A DNA stretch of 64,000 nucleotides from a bacterium (GTDB taxonomy: Bacteria; Actinomycetota; Acidimicrobiia; Spongiisociales; ZC4RG35), in contig JAHEJW010000009.1 of assembly GCA_024638655.1 (NCBI GenBank), positions 35,027-99,026 on the forward strand, read 5' to 3'. Of this stretch, positions 1 through 8,977 are shown one piece after another (positions within the stretch are counted from its first letter, which is position 1; the number at the start of each line of letters is the position of its first letter). Made by a program: the position numbers and the translations under genes. Under the pieces are notes generated by a model. It had not been told where the DNA came from and did no database searches. It was given only the letters and a program-made list of their open reading frames with translations.

Positions 1-892
1 CGAGGATGATCCGGTCGTCGTGTGTCCGTCTCTGATAGTTGAGAAGTCGCTTCCTGGTGTAAGTCATTGCGCCACCGGGAAAGACCGACGACGCCCTGGC
101 TTCTCCGAGTGGCTCCGTTGCGATGATGTAGGAGCCCACCGAAACAATCAGCCTGTCGAGCTCGCGGCTTGGTTGACGGGTTGTATATCCGTTCGTAGCC
201 AGGATCACCTCCCCCGCATCGATCGGGCCGCGTTTTGTCTGGACCCTGGTCCCGGTACTACGGCGCTCGATGGAAACCGCCTCGCAGTCATCGACGAGGA
301 CGGCACCCTGACGGGCGACCCGCGCCGCCAGCCCGAACGACAGGCGAGCCGGGTGGACTCCGAATCCTTCCGGCTCGAACAGCGCCACGTTGAAATGATC
401 CCCCCCGACGATCTTGTCGATGTCGCGAGCGTCGATCACCTCCCAATCGACGCCGAAGCGGTTCCGGTACCACTGCACCGTCTGGTCGAACTCCTTCAAT
501 TTCCGCGAGCCCCTCCCCAGGGCTGCCATCCCGCCCTCATGGATTACGGCGTCGATGTCGGGGCTCTTTCCGATCTCCCGAACCAACTCGACGGATCGAA
601 CGGTCGAGGCCCACATCTCGTGAGCGATTCGTGGCCCGTAGTAGGCCAGGACAGTGCGGATCCCGGCCTTGACGTCAGGTGACACCATGCCACCATTCAT
701 CGAGGAGGCGCCACCGGCGATCTCACCTGAGTCGATGATGGTGACGGTCTTGCCGGCACCGACAAGCCGGTGTCCTGCTGACAGTCCGGTCAGCCCTGAG
801 CCGACGATCAGATACTCGGTCTCCTTCGGCAGGTCGGACGTGAGCCCGTCCGGGCGCGAGTGATCGTCCACCCAGAAGGGGATGTGCTTCAC
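1..892 (-). CDS. FAD-dependent oxidoreductase, DAO/PuuB-like (partial, 3' end outside window)
   Basis: Only the first 297 codons lie in the window; the gene leaves at the left edge. Residues 27-36 are the FAD-binding beta-strand and GSGLTG loop, ending in an acidic TIID strand, as in D-amino-acid-oxidase fold enzymes. The later GGMVSPDVKAG and TNGYTTR stretches resemble gamma-glutamylputrescine oxidase and glycine-oxidase relatives. The GTG start at 892 overlaps the TGA of the upstream aminotransferase (GTGA), so the two are probably translationally coupled. With the aminotransferase, agmatinase and Pot transporter nearby, oxidation of a putrescine-derived amine is the best guess. Exact substrate is inference. 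Confidence 0.8.
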   Translation of the reverse strand, partial: MKHIPFWVDDHSRPDGLTSDLPKETEYLIVGSGLTGLSAGHRLVGAGKTVTIIDSGEIAGGASSMNGGMVSPDVKAGIRTVLAYYGPRIAHEMWASTVRSVELVREIGKSPDIDAVIHEGGMAALGRGSRKLKEFDQTVQWYRNRFGVDWEVIDARDIDKIVGGDHFNVALFEPEGFGVHPARLSFGLAARVARQGAVLVDDCEAVSIERRSTGTRVQTKRGPIDAGEVILATNGYTTRQPSRELDRLIVSVGSYIIATEPLGEARASSVFPGGAMTYTRKRLLNYQRRTHDDRIIL

Positions 893-2127
893 AGACTGTT
901 GAGCCCGTCTGCGAAGAGCTGTCCCATCTCGGATACCTGTTCCGGGTTCATTGTCAGAGGTGGCGACACTTGCAGTCCGCCTCCGCCTACGGCCCTGGTC
1001 AGAACGCCCGCTCGCCTGCATGCTTCGGCGGCGCGGTAAGGCAGCGCGTCGTCGTCACCCACCTCGAGTTGTATGGCCGCGAGAGCGCCGACGCCCCGAC
1101 GGATGTTGTCGACGACTGGCAGGTCTTCGAGAGGGCGGAGCGCCTCGTAGATCTCAGACTCCAATTGTGCCGCCCGCTCCAGCAGACCCTCGCGTTCGAT
1201 GATGTCCATGACCACGAGACCAGCCACACATGCCGTCGCGTGCCCGGAATATGTGTAGCCGTGACGGAACACCAGGCCAGGTGTGCTGAAAAACGGCTCC
1301 GCAATGTGGGGCGCGGCGACCACACCTCCCAGCGGTGCATAGCCACAGGTCACACCCTTGGCGAATGTGATCAGGTCGGGATCGAGGTCATAGAGGTTGG
1401 CCGCGAACCAGTCGCCCACCCGTCCAAAACCCGTGATGACCTCGTCCGAGATGTACAGGCCGCCGGCTTCTCTGACCATCTCGCGCACGCTCGTCAGGTA
1501 GCCGGAGTCCACCGGTCGGATGCCCCCGGCTCCGATCACGGCCTCCACGAATATCCCGGCGATTCGCTCCGAACCGGCGTGGTCTATCGCCTTCTCCACC
1601 GCCTCGGGGTCGTCGTGAGGCACGATGACGACTTCGGACACCAGTTCGCCCCCATATCCGGCCCTGTTCGGCTCCATTCCACCGAGTGCTGTCCCGTAGG
1701 TGTGCATGCCGTGGTAGGCCCACTCCCGTGAGATGAAAACTGTCCTCTCGGGCTGGCCGATCGCATTGAAATAGCGTCGCGTCAGCTTGGCAGCGGTGTC
1801 CACGGCATCGGACCCACCCGATCCGAAGAACACCTTCGAGTCCGGGTCAGGGGACACACCTGCGATGCGCTCGGCGAGCTCCATCGGGGCGCGGGTCCCG
1901 TAGTCGATGAAGGCGTGGAAGGCGGGGAGTTTGCGGGCTTGTGCCGACATCGCATCGATGATCTCGTCACGGCCGTAGCCGACGTTCATGTACCAGAGCG
2001 AGGCGGCGGCGTCGAGGTAGCGGTTTCCCTCTTCGTCGTAGACGTAGATGCCCTCACCACGGTCCACGATGAATGGCTTGTGCTTCACCTTGCTCATCTC
2101 GGCGAATGGATGCCAGAAGTGGGTCAT
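889..2127 (-). CDS. class III (omega-amino acid/putrescine-type) aminotransferase
   Basis: A 412-residue PLP-dependent class III aminotransferase. The cofactor aspartate is in the ISDEV motif (D228) and the Schiff-base lysine in ITFAKG (K257); the phosphate-binding GSGGSDAVD loop is near residue 103. The N-terminal HFWHPFAEM is typical of omega-amino acid:pyruvate and putrescine:pyruvate transaminases. The start at 2127 is chosen because it begins at this conserved block; an in-frame start at 2193 would add 22 unconserved residues reaching into the neighbouring gene. It overlaps the FAD oxidase by GTGA, and both enzymes probably act on the same amine. Substrate preference (putrescine, beta-alanine, taurine) cannot be read from sequence. 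Confidence 0.88.
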   Translation of the reverse strand: MTHFWHPFAEMSKVKHKPFIVDRGEGIYVYDEEGNRYLDAAASLWYMNVGYGRDEIIDAMSAQARKLPAFHAFIDYGTRAPMELAERIAGVSPDPDSKVFFGSGGSDAVDTAAKLTRRYFNAIGQPERTVFISREWAYHGMHTYGTALGGMEPNRAGYGGELVSEVVIVPHDDPEAVEKAIDHAGSERIAGIFVEAVIGAGGIRPVDSGYLTSVREMVREAGGLYISDEVITGFGRVGDWFAANLYDLDPDLITFAKGVTCGYAPLGGVVAAPHIAEPFFSTPGLVFRHGYTYSGHATACVAGLVVMDIIEREGLLERAAQLESEIYEALRPLEDLPVVDNIRRGVGALAAIQLEVGDDDALPYRAAEACRRAGVLTRAVGGGGLQVSPPLTMNPEQVSEMGQLFADGLNSL

Positions 2128-2137
2128 GGGCGGGAGG

Positions 2138-2695
2138 CTAACCGTCGCAGAGCCCCGAAACACGGGCAGACGACAGGAAACGCTCGACCGCATCGGTGGA
2201 GGTCAGGCGGGAGACATCTGCGTGGCTCCACGTCCCATCTTCCAGGCAGTTCCGGAACTTTTCGCGGTTGTGATGAAACGTTGTCCAGGCCCAGAGCATG
2301 ATGTTTCGGTGCGGGTCTGCCGAGTACAGATTGCTCCATGGCTCACTGACCCCATCCCACAGCTGTTCACGTGTGACGACGCGTCGTAGGGTCCTCCGGA
2401 TCACCCTGGTCACCACGACTCTTCGTGGCAGGTCGAGCCAAACGAAGGTCTCGGCGCGAGGCCAGAGAACCTCCCGGGTCCAATGACTGGTGTAGTTGCC
2501 GTCGGCGACCCATGCGGATCCCTTGGCGAACTCCATCACTTCGGCCCGGAACGCATCATCTGGAGTGGCACTCCATCCTCCGCGATGGAAGATCGCATCC
2601 ATCTCGACTTGGGGCACACTCATCTCGAGGGCAAGACTCCTGGCGAATGCCGTTTTGCCCGATCCGCTGGTACCGACCACCACCACGCGGTTCAT
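2138..2695 (-). CDS. P-loop adenylate-kinase-like / topology-modulation-type protein
   Basis: A 185-residue small P-loop NTPase. It starts MNRVVVVG and continues into a Walker A loop GTSGSGKTA at residues 8-16. A Q-x-E-x-DAIFHRGGW substrate-side block, ADGNY and a long basic helix follow, as in the FlaR/'DNA topology modulation' subgroup of adenylate kinase relatives. It ends 10 bp before the aminotransferase start on the same strand. An upstream in-frame ATG at 2878 would overlap the divergent DUF385 gene and add unconserved sequence, so 2695 is preferred. Biological role unknown. Confidence 0.75.
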   Translation of the reverse strand: MNRVVVVGTSGSGKTAFARSLALEMSVPQVEMDAIFHRGGWSATPDDAFRAEVMEFAKGSAWVADGNYTSHWTREVLWPRAETFVWLDLPRRVVVTRVIRRTLRRVVTREQLWDGVSEPWSNLYSADPHRNIMLWAWTTFHHNREKFRNCLEDGTWSHADVSRLTSTDAVERFLSSARVSGLCDG

Positions 2696-2755
2696 CTGCA
2701 GATCTTCCCATAGTGCTGCGGGAAGAAGCAGCAGTCCGCGCGTGTTGCTGTTGCC

Positions 2756-3166
2756 GTGAGCGATTGGAACAAGAACATCATCGAAGAATTCCGGCAGAAT
2801 GGGGGAGAGGTCGGGGGGCATTTCGCAGGCAGACCCTTGCTGCTCCTTCACCATCAAGGTGCGAAGACAGGGAAGCATCGGGTGACTCCTCTGATGTATC
2901 AGGAGGTGGATGGTGGCTATGCCGTCTTCGCTTCCAAGGCAGGCGCCGATACCAATCCCGACTGGCTACACAACCTGAAAGCCAATCCCGAGACGACAAT
3001 CGAAGTCGGTTCTGAGACGCACGAGGTCAGGGCGCGGTTGGCCGAAGGGAAGGAACACGAGTCGATCTGGGAGAGGCAGAAGTCCGACTACGCGTTCTTC
3101 GCCGAGTATGAGGCGAAGACGGCTCGCGATCACATCCCGGTGGTGGTGCTAGAACGCAGCCAATGA
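2756..3166 (+). CDS. F420-dependent (deazaflavin) nitroreductase-family protein, DUF385/Ddn type
   Basis: A 136-residue protein of the split-barrel Ddn/DUF385 family. It has the family landmarks GAKTGKHRVTPLMY near residue 36, PDWLHNLKANP near 69 and a central VVVLER end. Family members bind coenzyme F420 and reduce quinones or nitro compounds, or act as F420-linked oxidoreductases; they are characteristic of Actinobacteria. The GTG start at 2756 is the first in-frame start giving the usual N-terminus. It is transcribed away from the kinase-like gene with only 60 bp between the starts, so both promoters must be very compact. Confidence 0.87.
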   Translation: MSDWNKNIIEEFRQNGGEVGGHFAGRPLLLLHHQGAKTGKHRVTPLMYQEVDGGYAVFASKAGADTNPDWLHNLKANPETTIEVGSETHEVRARLAEGKEHESIWERQKSDYAFFAEYEAKTARDHIPVVVLERSQ

Positions 3167-3229
3167 GCTGCGGCCAAAGACCGTCGTAACGGCTCCACGG
3201 CCGTTTCAGGCCTTCTACTCTCCCGCAAA

Positions 3230-4834
3230 ATGACGGCCGACCTGGCGATAGTGGGAGGGAGAGTCTTCACCTCGGTGAAGGACGGGCTCTTCGTGGACGC
3301 CGTGGCCGCACGCGGAGACAGGATCCTCGCCCTCGGCGAGGACGTATTCGACCTCATCGGGCCGCGCACAGAGGTTCATGACCTAGAGGGCGGCCTGGCG
3401 ACTCCGGGTTTCATCGACGCCCACGTGCACCCTGTGACCAGCGGTCTCGACCGTTTGCGCTGCTCATTCGAGGATTGCTCGAATGCCGAGGAAGCTGTCG
3501 CCTCGATCGCGGCATATGCCCGAGACCACCCGGGAGAAGAGTGGGTGTTGGGGGCGGGTTGGTCACAAGACTGGTTTGACCGGGGCTGTCCGCCCGGGGA
3601 GTTGATCGATGAGGTGGTTCCGCAGCGGCCGGTACTCGTCTGGAACACCGATGGTCACGGGGCCTGGGCCAATGGTCGCGCGCTGGAGATGGCCGGGATC
3701 ACGTCGAGCACACCCGACCCCCCCGATGGCAGGATCGAGCGCAACCCCGACGGGTCGCCCCAGGGGACTCTTCACGAAGGAGCCGTCAGCCTCGTCGAGA
3801 GAGTTGCGCCGGCCAACACGCGCGATGACATGCTCAGGGGCCTTCTCCGTGGTCAGGAAGAGCTGCTGCGCCACGGTGTCACAGGCTGGCAGGATGCCGC
3901 CGTGGATCCGTTGACCCAGGACGCCTACCGCCAGGTCGCCGAAGAAGGTCACCTGGTCGGCCGAGTCGTGGGCGCACTCTGGTGGGACCGCCACCGCGGC
4001 CTCGAGCAAGTGGACGAGATGACCGAGCGACGCGAGCAGGGCGCTCCCGGCTTTTCACCCGTGTCGGTCAAGCTCATGCTCGACGGGGTCGCCGAGAATT
4101 TCACGGCCTCGCTCACCGAACCCTGGCTCGACTCGAACGGGCTGGCCACCGACAACGCAGGCATCGACTTCATCGATCCCGAGGACCTCGGGGTAATCGT
4201 CGCGGCCCTCGACGCCCGCGGGTTTCAATGCCACTTCCATGCCATTGGGGATGGCGCCGTTCGCAACGCCCTCGATGCCGTGGAAGCCGCCAGGTCGCAG
4301 AATGGCCCGTCGGCCAACAGGCATCACATCGCCCACATACAGGTGGTGCATCCCGACGACGTCAGACGGTTTGCAGCCCTAGACGTGGTGGCCAATGCAC
4401 AGCCATTGTGGGCCTGCAACGACCCGTACCAGATCGAGCTCACCAGGCCGTTCCTCGGCCCGCTCCGAGCCGGGTGGCAGTACCCGTTTCGCTCGCTCAT
4501 GGACGCCGGGGCCCGCCTCGGCATGGGAAGCGACTGGGGTGTGTCGACGGCGAACGTGATGGAAGAGATCGACGTCGCGGTGACTCGAACATGCCCGGAC
4601 GGCGAGCCGCTAGTCCCGGGAGAAGCCCTGGACCCCGTTGACGCCCTGATCGCATTCAGCCACGGGTCCGCCTACATCAACCACTCGGAGACCGAGACGG
4701 GGTCGCTCGGCGTGGGTAAGCTCGCTGACTTCGCATTACTGGACCGCGATCCATTTCGTGACGGGCCATTCCGTGAGACGAGGGTCGCCGCAACGATTGT
4801 GGGAGGACGAGTTGTCTACGAAGGCAACCGATGA
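3230..4834 (+). CDS. amidohydrolase family protein, YtcJ-like
   Basis: A 534-residue metal-dependent hydrolase of the YtcJ/amidohydrolase_3 group. It shows the N-terminal beta-sandwich start (DLAIVGGRVFT) and the first metal motif GFIDAHVHP at about residue 60-68. The HFHAIGDGAVRNALDA motif lies near 340, HHIAHIQVVHP near 365, and a MGSDWGV aspartate motif near 430. Members act on N-acyl or amide substrates. The ATG at 3230 starts at the conserved beta-strand. Its stop overlaps the potA start (ATGA), so it is probably the first gene of the pot operon, suggesting the transporter imports or feeds an amide or polyamine-related compound. Confidence 0.88.
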   Translation: MTADLAIVGGRVFTSVKDGLFVDAVAARGDRILALGEDVFDLIGPRTEVHDLEGGLATPGFIDAHVHPVTSGLDRLRCSFEDCSNAEEAVASIAAYARDHPGEEWVLGAGWSQDWFDRGCPPGELIDEVVPQRPVLVWNTDGHGAWANGRALEMAGITSSTPDPPDGRIERNPDGSPQGTLHEGAVSLVERVAPANTRDDMLRGLLRGQEELLRHGVTGWQDAAVDPLTQDAYRQVAEEGHLVGRVVGALWWDRHRGLEQVDEMTERREQGAPGFSPVSVKLMLDGVAENFTASLTEPWLDSNGLATDNAGIDFIDPEDLGVIVAALDARGFQCHFHAIGDGAVRNALDAVEAARSQNGPSANRHHIAHIQVVHPDDVRRFAALDVVANAQPLWACNDPYQIELTRPFLGPLRAGWQYPFRSLMDAGARLGMGSDWGVSTANVMEEIDVAVTRTCPDGEPLVPGEALDPVDALIAFSHGSAYINHSETETGSLGVGKLADFALLDRDPFRDGPFRETRVAATIVGGRVVYEGNR

Positions 4835-5904
4835 GTAGCCCTGCGGTCGAGCTCAGGGGAGTGACCAAGCGATTCGGCGACGAGGTGGTCGCTGTCGATT
4901 CTCTCGACCTGGTCATCGAAGACGGCGAGTTCTTCTCGCTCCTCGGCCCGTCCGGATGTGGGAAGACCACCACCCTGCGGATCATCGCCGGGTTCGAATT
5001 CCCCACCGAGGGCAGTGTGCGGATCCATGGCGCCGAGATGGGCCTGAAGGCGCCCAATGAACGCCCGGTGAACACTGTGTTCCAGTCTTATGCCTTGTTT
5101 CCACACATGAGCGTCTTCGACAACGTCGCTTTTGGGCTCCGCATGCGCAAGGTGGAGAAGTCGGATGTGGAGAACAGGGTTCGAAGGGCGCTCGACCAGG
5201 TCCAGCTGAGCAGGCGAGCCGACGCCAGGCCGAGCCAGTTGTCGGGTGGGATGCAGCAGCGTGTTGCCCTCGCCCGCGCTCTAGTCAACGAGCCGGAGGT
5301 CTTGCTCCTCGACGAGCCGCTTGGTGCCCTCGACTTGAAGCTGCGCCAGAACATGCAACTGGAGCTCAAGGACCTCCAGAACCGTGTCGGGATCACCTTC
5401 GTCTATGTCACCCACGATCAAGAAGAGGCCCTGACCATGTCCGATCGAATCGGGGTGATGAGCGAGGGGCGCCTCCTCCAGGTGGGAAACTCCGAGAAGA
5501 TCTACGAGAACCCCGAATCTCGTTTCGTGGCGGACTTCATCGGGGACATCAACCTGCTCAACGCAACTGTGACGGCCAAGGGCCTGGCCAGGCTTGCCAA
5601 CGGGGTGGAAGTCGGGATCGGGGACCGACACCCGGGCTCGGGCAATGTGATCCTCGCTCTCCGGCCGGAGCGACTCGTCCTCCAGCGCGTCGACGAGGAT
5701 GTTCCGGCTGGGAGAAACCAGCTCAGGGCCCGTGTTGCTCGGCGGACGTACTACGGCGATGTCTTCTACTACGACGTCGAGGCCGGCCTCGAAGAGCATC
5801 TCGAGGTCAAGGAGGAGAACCGACCGGACGTGGAGAGGTTCGAGGTCGGGGAAGAGGTCTTGGTCACGTGGCGTCCGAGGGCGGCGAACGTGGTGAGCGA
5901 CTGA
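4831..5904 (+). CDS. potA: spermidine/putrescine ABC transporter ATP-binding protein PotA
   Basis: A 357-residue ABC ATPase. It shows Walker [10 protein letters not shown] (39-47), the Q-loop FQSYALFP, the signature LSGGMQQR and Walker B VLLLDEP, then a C-terminal TOBE-like domain (from about 265) typical of PotA/FbpC ATPases. It energises polyamine import from the cytoplasmic face. It is embedded in amidohydrolase-potA-potB-potC-potD with overlapping or near-overlapping junctions. Polyamine is the usual substrate of this architecture; a related cationic amine is possible. Confidence 0.93.
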   Translation: MSSPAVELRGVTKRFGDEVVAVDSLDLVIEDGEFFSLLGPSGCGKTTTLRIIAGFEFPTEGSVRIHGAEMGLKAPNERPVNTVFQSYALFPHMSVFDNVAFGLRMRKVEKSDVENRVRRALDQVQLSRRADARPSQLSGGMQQRVALARALVNEPEVLLLDEPLGALDLKLRQNMQLELKDLQNRVGITFVYVTHDQEEALTMSDRIGVMSEGRLLQVGNSEKIYENPESRFVADFIGDINLLNATVTAKGLARLANGVEVGIGDRHPGSGNVILALRPERLVLQRVDEDVPAGRNQLRARVARRTYYGDVFYYDVEAGLEEHLEVKEENRPDVERFEVGEEVLVTWRPRAANVVSD

Positions 5905-6812
5905 TGACGACGACCAGACGGCGACCGGATCTCGATGAGGAGACCCCGGTAACCCCTGAGTTGGAGAAGGCCGCGGAGAAGGCTGAGTCACGGCGCGGGT
6001 TCCTGATATCCGTACCTGCGTACGGATATCTCGTCCTCTTCTTCGCACTGCCACTCGTGTTGGTGCTGGTCTATTCATTTGCCAGCCGCTCCTCGACGGG
6101 GCGAACTCTTCTCGAGGACTGGAACGTTGAGTCATATCGCCGGCTGTTCAGCGACCTGGTGTTGGAGATCTCGGCTCGGTCGTTTCTTCTCGCGTTGGTC
6201 ACCACCCTGCTCTGCCTCGTCGTCAGCTATCCGTTTGCCTATTACATCGCGACGAGGACGCCCCGTATCCGCAACGTGCTGCTCGTCCTGGTGATGATCC
6301 CGTTCTGGTCGAACTTCCTGGTGAGGACATATGCATGGAGAGTCATCCTGGGCAGTGACGGGTTCGTCTCTCAGATCAGCCAGGCCTTCGGCGGTGAGGA
6401 GATTCGCGTGCTCTTCACCATCTGGGCTGTGTTGATCGGTCTCGTCTATGGCTATCTCCCATTCATGGTCCTCCCCTTATATGCCGCCATCGAGCGGCTC
6501 GACTGGAGCCTCGTCGAAGCAGCGCGAGACCTCTATGCCAACGGGTTCACCGCATTTCGGAAGGTGACTCTCCCGCTGTCTATGCCAGGAGTGGTGGCAG
6601 GCTCCATCCTGGTCTTCATTCCCTCCCTGGGCGCCTATGTGACGCCCGCCATCCTGGGTGGGGCGCGTGAGACTCTGCTGGGTGACTACATCGTCTCCCA
6701 GTTCCTGACCGCAAGGAACTGGCCGTTCGGCTCGGCGCTTTCATTCGCTGTCATGTTCGTGATGCTGCTGGCCACGATCTTCTACTTCCGAGCAGGGGCA
6801 AAGACGTTGTGA
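5904..6812 (+). CDS. potB: spermidine/putrescine ABC transporter permease PotB
   Basis: A 302-residue inner-membrane permease. After a hydrophilic 35-residue cytoplasmic lead come about six membrane spans and the EAA loop (EAARDLYANGFTAF) that docks on the ATPase, followed by VTLPLSMPGVV. The ATG at 5904 shares one base with the potA stop (TGATG); a GTG 36 bp upstream is in frame but lies inside potA and is less likely. Together with PotC it forms the translocation channel. Confidence 0.92.
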   Translation: MTTTRRRPDLDEETPVTPELEKAAEKAESRRGFLISVPAYGYLVLFFALPLVLVLVYSFASRSSTGRTLLEDWNVESYRRLFSDLVLEISARSFLLALVTTLLCLVVSYPFAYYIATRTPRIRNVLLVLVMIPFWSNFLVRTYAWRVILGSDGFVSQISQAFGGEEIRVLFTIWAVLIGLVYGYLPFMVLPLYAAIERLDWSLVEAARDLYANGFTAFRKVTLPLSMPGVVAGSILVFIPSLGAYVTPAILGGARETLLGDYIVSQFLTARNWPFGSALSFAVMFVMLLATIFYFRAGAKTL

Positions 6813-7720
6813 GCGCCCGGGGGGCTCCGCGAACCCTCGTCGATCGGCTTCTGGCCGGTCACTCGGCACTGGTCTACCTCTTCTTCTATGCACCGATCCT
6901 GCTTCTGATGGTGTTCTCGTTCAACGACAACGACAACGTCCAGATATGGACCGGCGCCTCGTTGCGCTGGTACCGGGCGATGTTCGAGAACGACGCCGTG
7001 ATGAGCGCCTTGCGCAACTCGCTGGTGGTTGCGCTGTTGTCGACGGTGGTCAGCACGATCATCGGGACGATGCTCGCAATCGCTTTGGAGCGTTATCGCT
7101 TCCGGGGGCGGGGCGCACTCGACGGACTGGCCTACCTTCCCATCATCATCCCCGATGTGACCATGGCGGTGATGCTGCTCATCTTCTTCTTCCAGTCGCT
7201 CGGGATCGTCAACGACATCTTCGGCACTTCCTTGGGAGCCGGGTTGGGGACGATCACCCTGGCGCACATCGCCTTCAACATCTCCTTCGTGGCCGTGGTG
7301 GTGAGAGCACGGATCGCCCAGTTCGACCCTGCGATGGAGGAAGCCGCTGCCGATCTCTACGCCTCGCGCTGGCAGACGTTCCGAAGAGTGACCCTGCCCC
7401 TGATCGCACCGGGCGTCGCCGGCGGGGCCCTCCTTGCCCTCACTCTCTCCCTCGACGACGTGGTCATCACCCAGTTCGTATCGGGACCTGGATCGGCCAC
7501 CCTTCCCGTCTACGTCTTCGGCCTGGTCCGAAGGGGGGTCACCCCGCTGATCAACGCCGTCAGTGTGGTCATGCTGGTGGCCTCGATGATCCTGGTCGCG
7601 ATCTCGCTCGGCTTTCAGAGGGGTTCCGTCGCGCGGGGCCAGGGCCTCGCCGATCCGGCCGCGCTCGAAGAGGATCTGCGTGGCTCCCGTTCGGACGCCG
7701 AGACTTCACCGGCCATCTAA
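6809..7720 (+). CDS. potC: spermidine/putrescine ABC transporter permease PotC
   Basis: A 303-residue second permease with six predicted spans and the EAA motif EAAADLYASRWQTF followed by VTLPLIAPG. The GTG start sits in a GTGA overlap with the potB stop, implying coupled translation and 1:1 stoichiometry. The C-terminal 30 residues are hydrophilic and acidic, which is not unusual for PotC proteins. Confidence 0.92.
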   Translation: MSARGAPRTLVDRLLAGHSALVYLFFYAPILLLMVFSFNDNDNVQIWTGASLRWYRAMFENDAVMSALRNSLVVALLSTVVSTIIGTMLAIALERYRFRGRGALDGLAYLPIIIPDVTMAVMLLIFFFQSLGIVNDIFGTSLGAGLGTITLAHIAFNISFVAVVVRARIAQFDPAMEEAAADLYASRWQTFRRVTLPLIAPGVAGGALLALTLSLDDVVITQFVSGPGSATLPVYVFGLVRRGVTPLINAVSVVMLVASMILVAISLGFQRGSVARGQGLADPAALEEDLRGSRSDAETSPAI

Positions 7721-7773
7721 TGTTGTGACCATTCACGTTGGGTACCCAACTGACTCTTGGAGGAGAGATACCA

Positions 7774-8904
7774 ATGCAACGACTCACGAGACTGGTGGCC
7801 CTGATCGCCGTGATCGCCATGGTTCTGGCCGCTTGTGGTAGCGATGAAGGAGGTGGTGACCCCGGGACGACCGTTCCCGACACCTCCGACGAGATGGTGG
7901 CGTGTGAGGCCGACGAAGTCGATGGTGACCTGAACTTCTACAACTGGACGGAGTACATCGACCCGGAGCTGATCGCCCAATTCGAGGCCGAATACGGGGT
8001 GGATGTAGTCGAAGACTTCTACGACTCCAATGAGGCCATGCTGGCCAAGCTGCAGTCCGGGGCCGTATACGACTTGATCGTCCCGTCTGATTACATGGTT
8101 GCAATCATGATCGAGGAAGGTCTGTTGGCCGGGGTGCAGAAGGATGCGGTCCCCAACATCTCGAATCTGGATCCCTTCTTCGCCGATCCCGCCTACGACC
8201 CGGGTGGGGTCTACTCCGTGGCGTACCAGTGGGGCACGACCGGTCTCGGTATCGACATGTCGGTGGTTGGTGAGGACTTCGAGCCCAGTTGGGCCCTGGT
8301 CTTCGATCCCGATCTGGTGTCGCAGTACGCCGGAGGAATCTCACTGCTCAACGACCCGCGTGAGACGATGGGGGCTGCCCTCAAGTATCTCGGCTACTCG
8401 CTCAACAGCACGAGTGAGGAAGAGCTGCAAGAAGCCGCCGATCTCATCGCCGCGGTCAAGGAGTACATAAGGGCATTCGACAGCGACAACTTCGATGAGA
8501 CTCTGGTCACCGGCGAGTTTGCAGTCACGCACGGCTATTCGGGGGGCTACTTCACTGCAATCGATGACACAGAGGAGGGCTGGGACAGGTTCACCTACGT
8601 CATCCCCGAGGAAGGTGGCACCGTCTGGATCGACAACATGGCTGTCCCGACGACCTCAGAGCATCCTTGCACTGCCCACACGTTCATGAACTTCCTCCTG
8701 GACGCGGAGAATGGTGCTGCGTTGACCAACTGGAACTTCTACGCCAGCCCCAACGCCGCCGCCGAGGAGTTCATCGATCCAGAGATCCTCGAGGACGGGA
8801 CGATCTACCCCTCAGACGAGCTGTCGGAGCGTCTGGAGATCATCACGGACACCGGTGACTTCGAAATCAACTACACGGACTACTTCGCCATAGCCCGGAG
8901 TTGA
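7774..8904 (+). CDS. potD: spermidine/putrescine ABC transporter substrate-binding lipoprotein PotD
   Basis: A 376-residue lipoprotein. It has a signal peptide with lipobox LAAC (lipidated C21) and a DLNFYNWTEYIDPELI block identical in style to PotD/PotF. The SDYMVAIMIEEG and VPEEGGxxWIDNMAVP-like segments line the binding cleft. The ATG at 7774 is preceded by a good ribosome site (ggaggagag at about 7759-7767); an earlier in-frame start at 7738 would displace the signal peptide. It captures the polyamine outside the membrane and hands it to PotBC. Confidence 0.93.
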   Translation: MQRLTRLVALIAVIAMVLAACGSDEGGGDPGTTVPDTSDEMVACEADEVDGDLNFYNWTEYIDPELIAQFEAEYGVDVVEDFYDSNEAMLAKLQSGAVYDLIVPSDYMVAIMIEEGLLAGVQKDAVPNISNLDPFFADPAYDPGGVYSVAYQWGTTGLGIDMSVVGEDFEPSWALVFDPDLVSQYAGGISLLNDPRETMGAALKYLGYSLNSTSEEELQEAADLIAAVKEYIRAFDSDNFDETLVTGEFAVTHGYSGGYFTAIDDTEEGWDRFTYVIPEEGGTVWIDNMAVPTTSEHPCTAHTFMNFLLDAENGAALTNWNFYASPNAAAEEFIDPEILEDGTIYPSDELSERLEIITDTGDFEINYTDYFAIARS

Positions 8905-8923
8905 TGCTTCGGAACGAAGATGA

Positions 8924-8957
8924 GAGAACACCCCCGGCACGTGCCGGGGGTGTTCTC
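8924..8957 (+). terminator. 34-bp perfect palindrome after potD
   Basis: Two exactly complementary 17-base arms (gagaacacccccggcac and its complement) meet with no spacer, 20 bp after the potD stop. The GC-rich stem fits an intrinsic terminator, but only a weak T-run (ctcgtt) follows, so attenuation or a protein-binding palindrome are alternatives. Confidence 0.7.
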
Positions 8958-8977
8958 GTTGGTCGTCGGATTACCGT

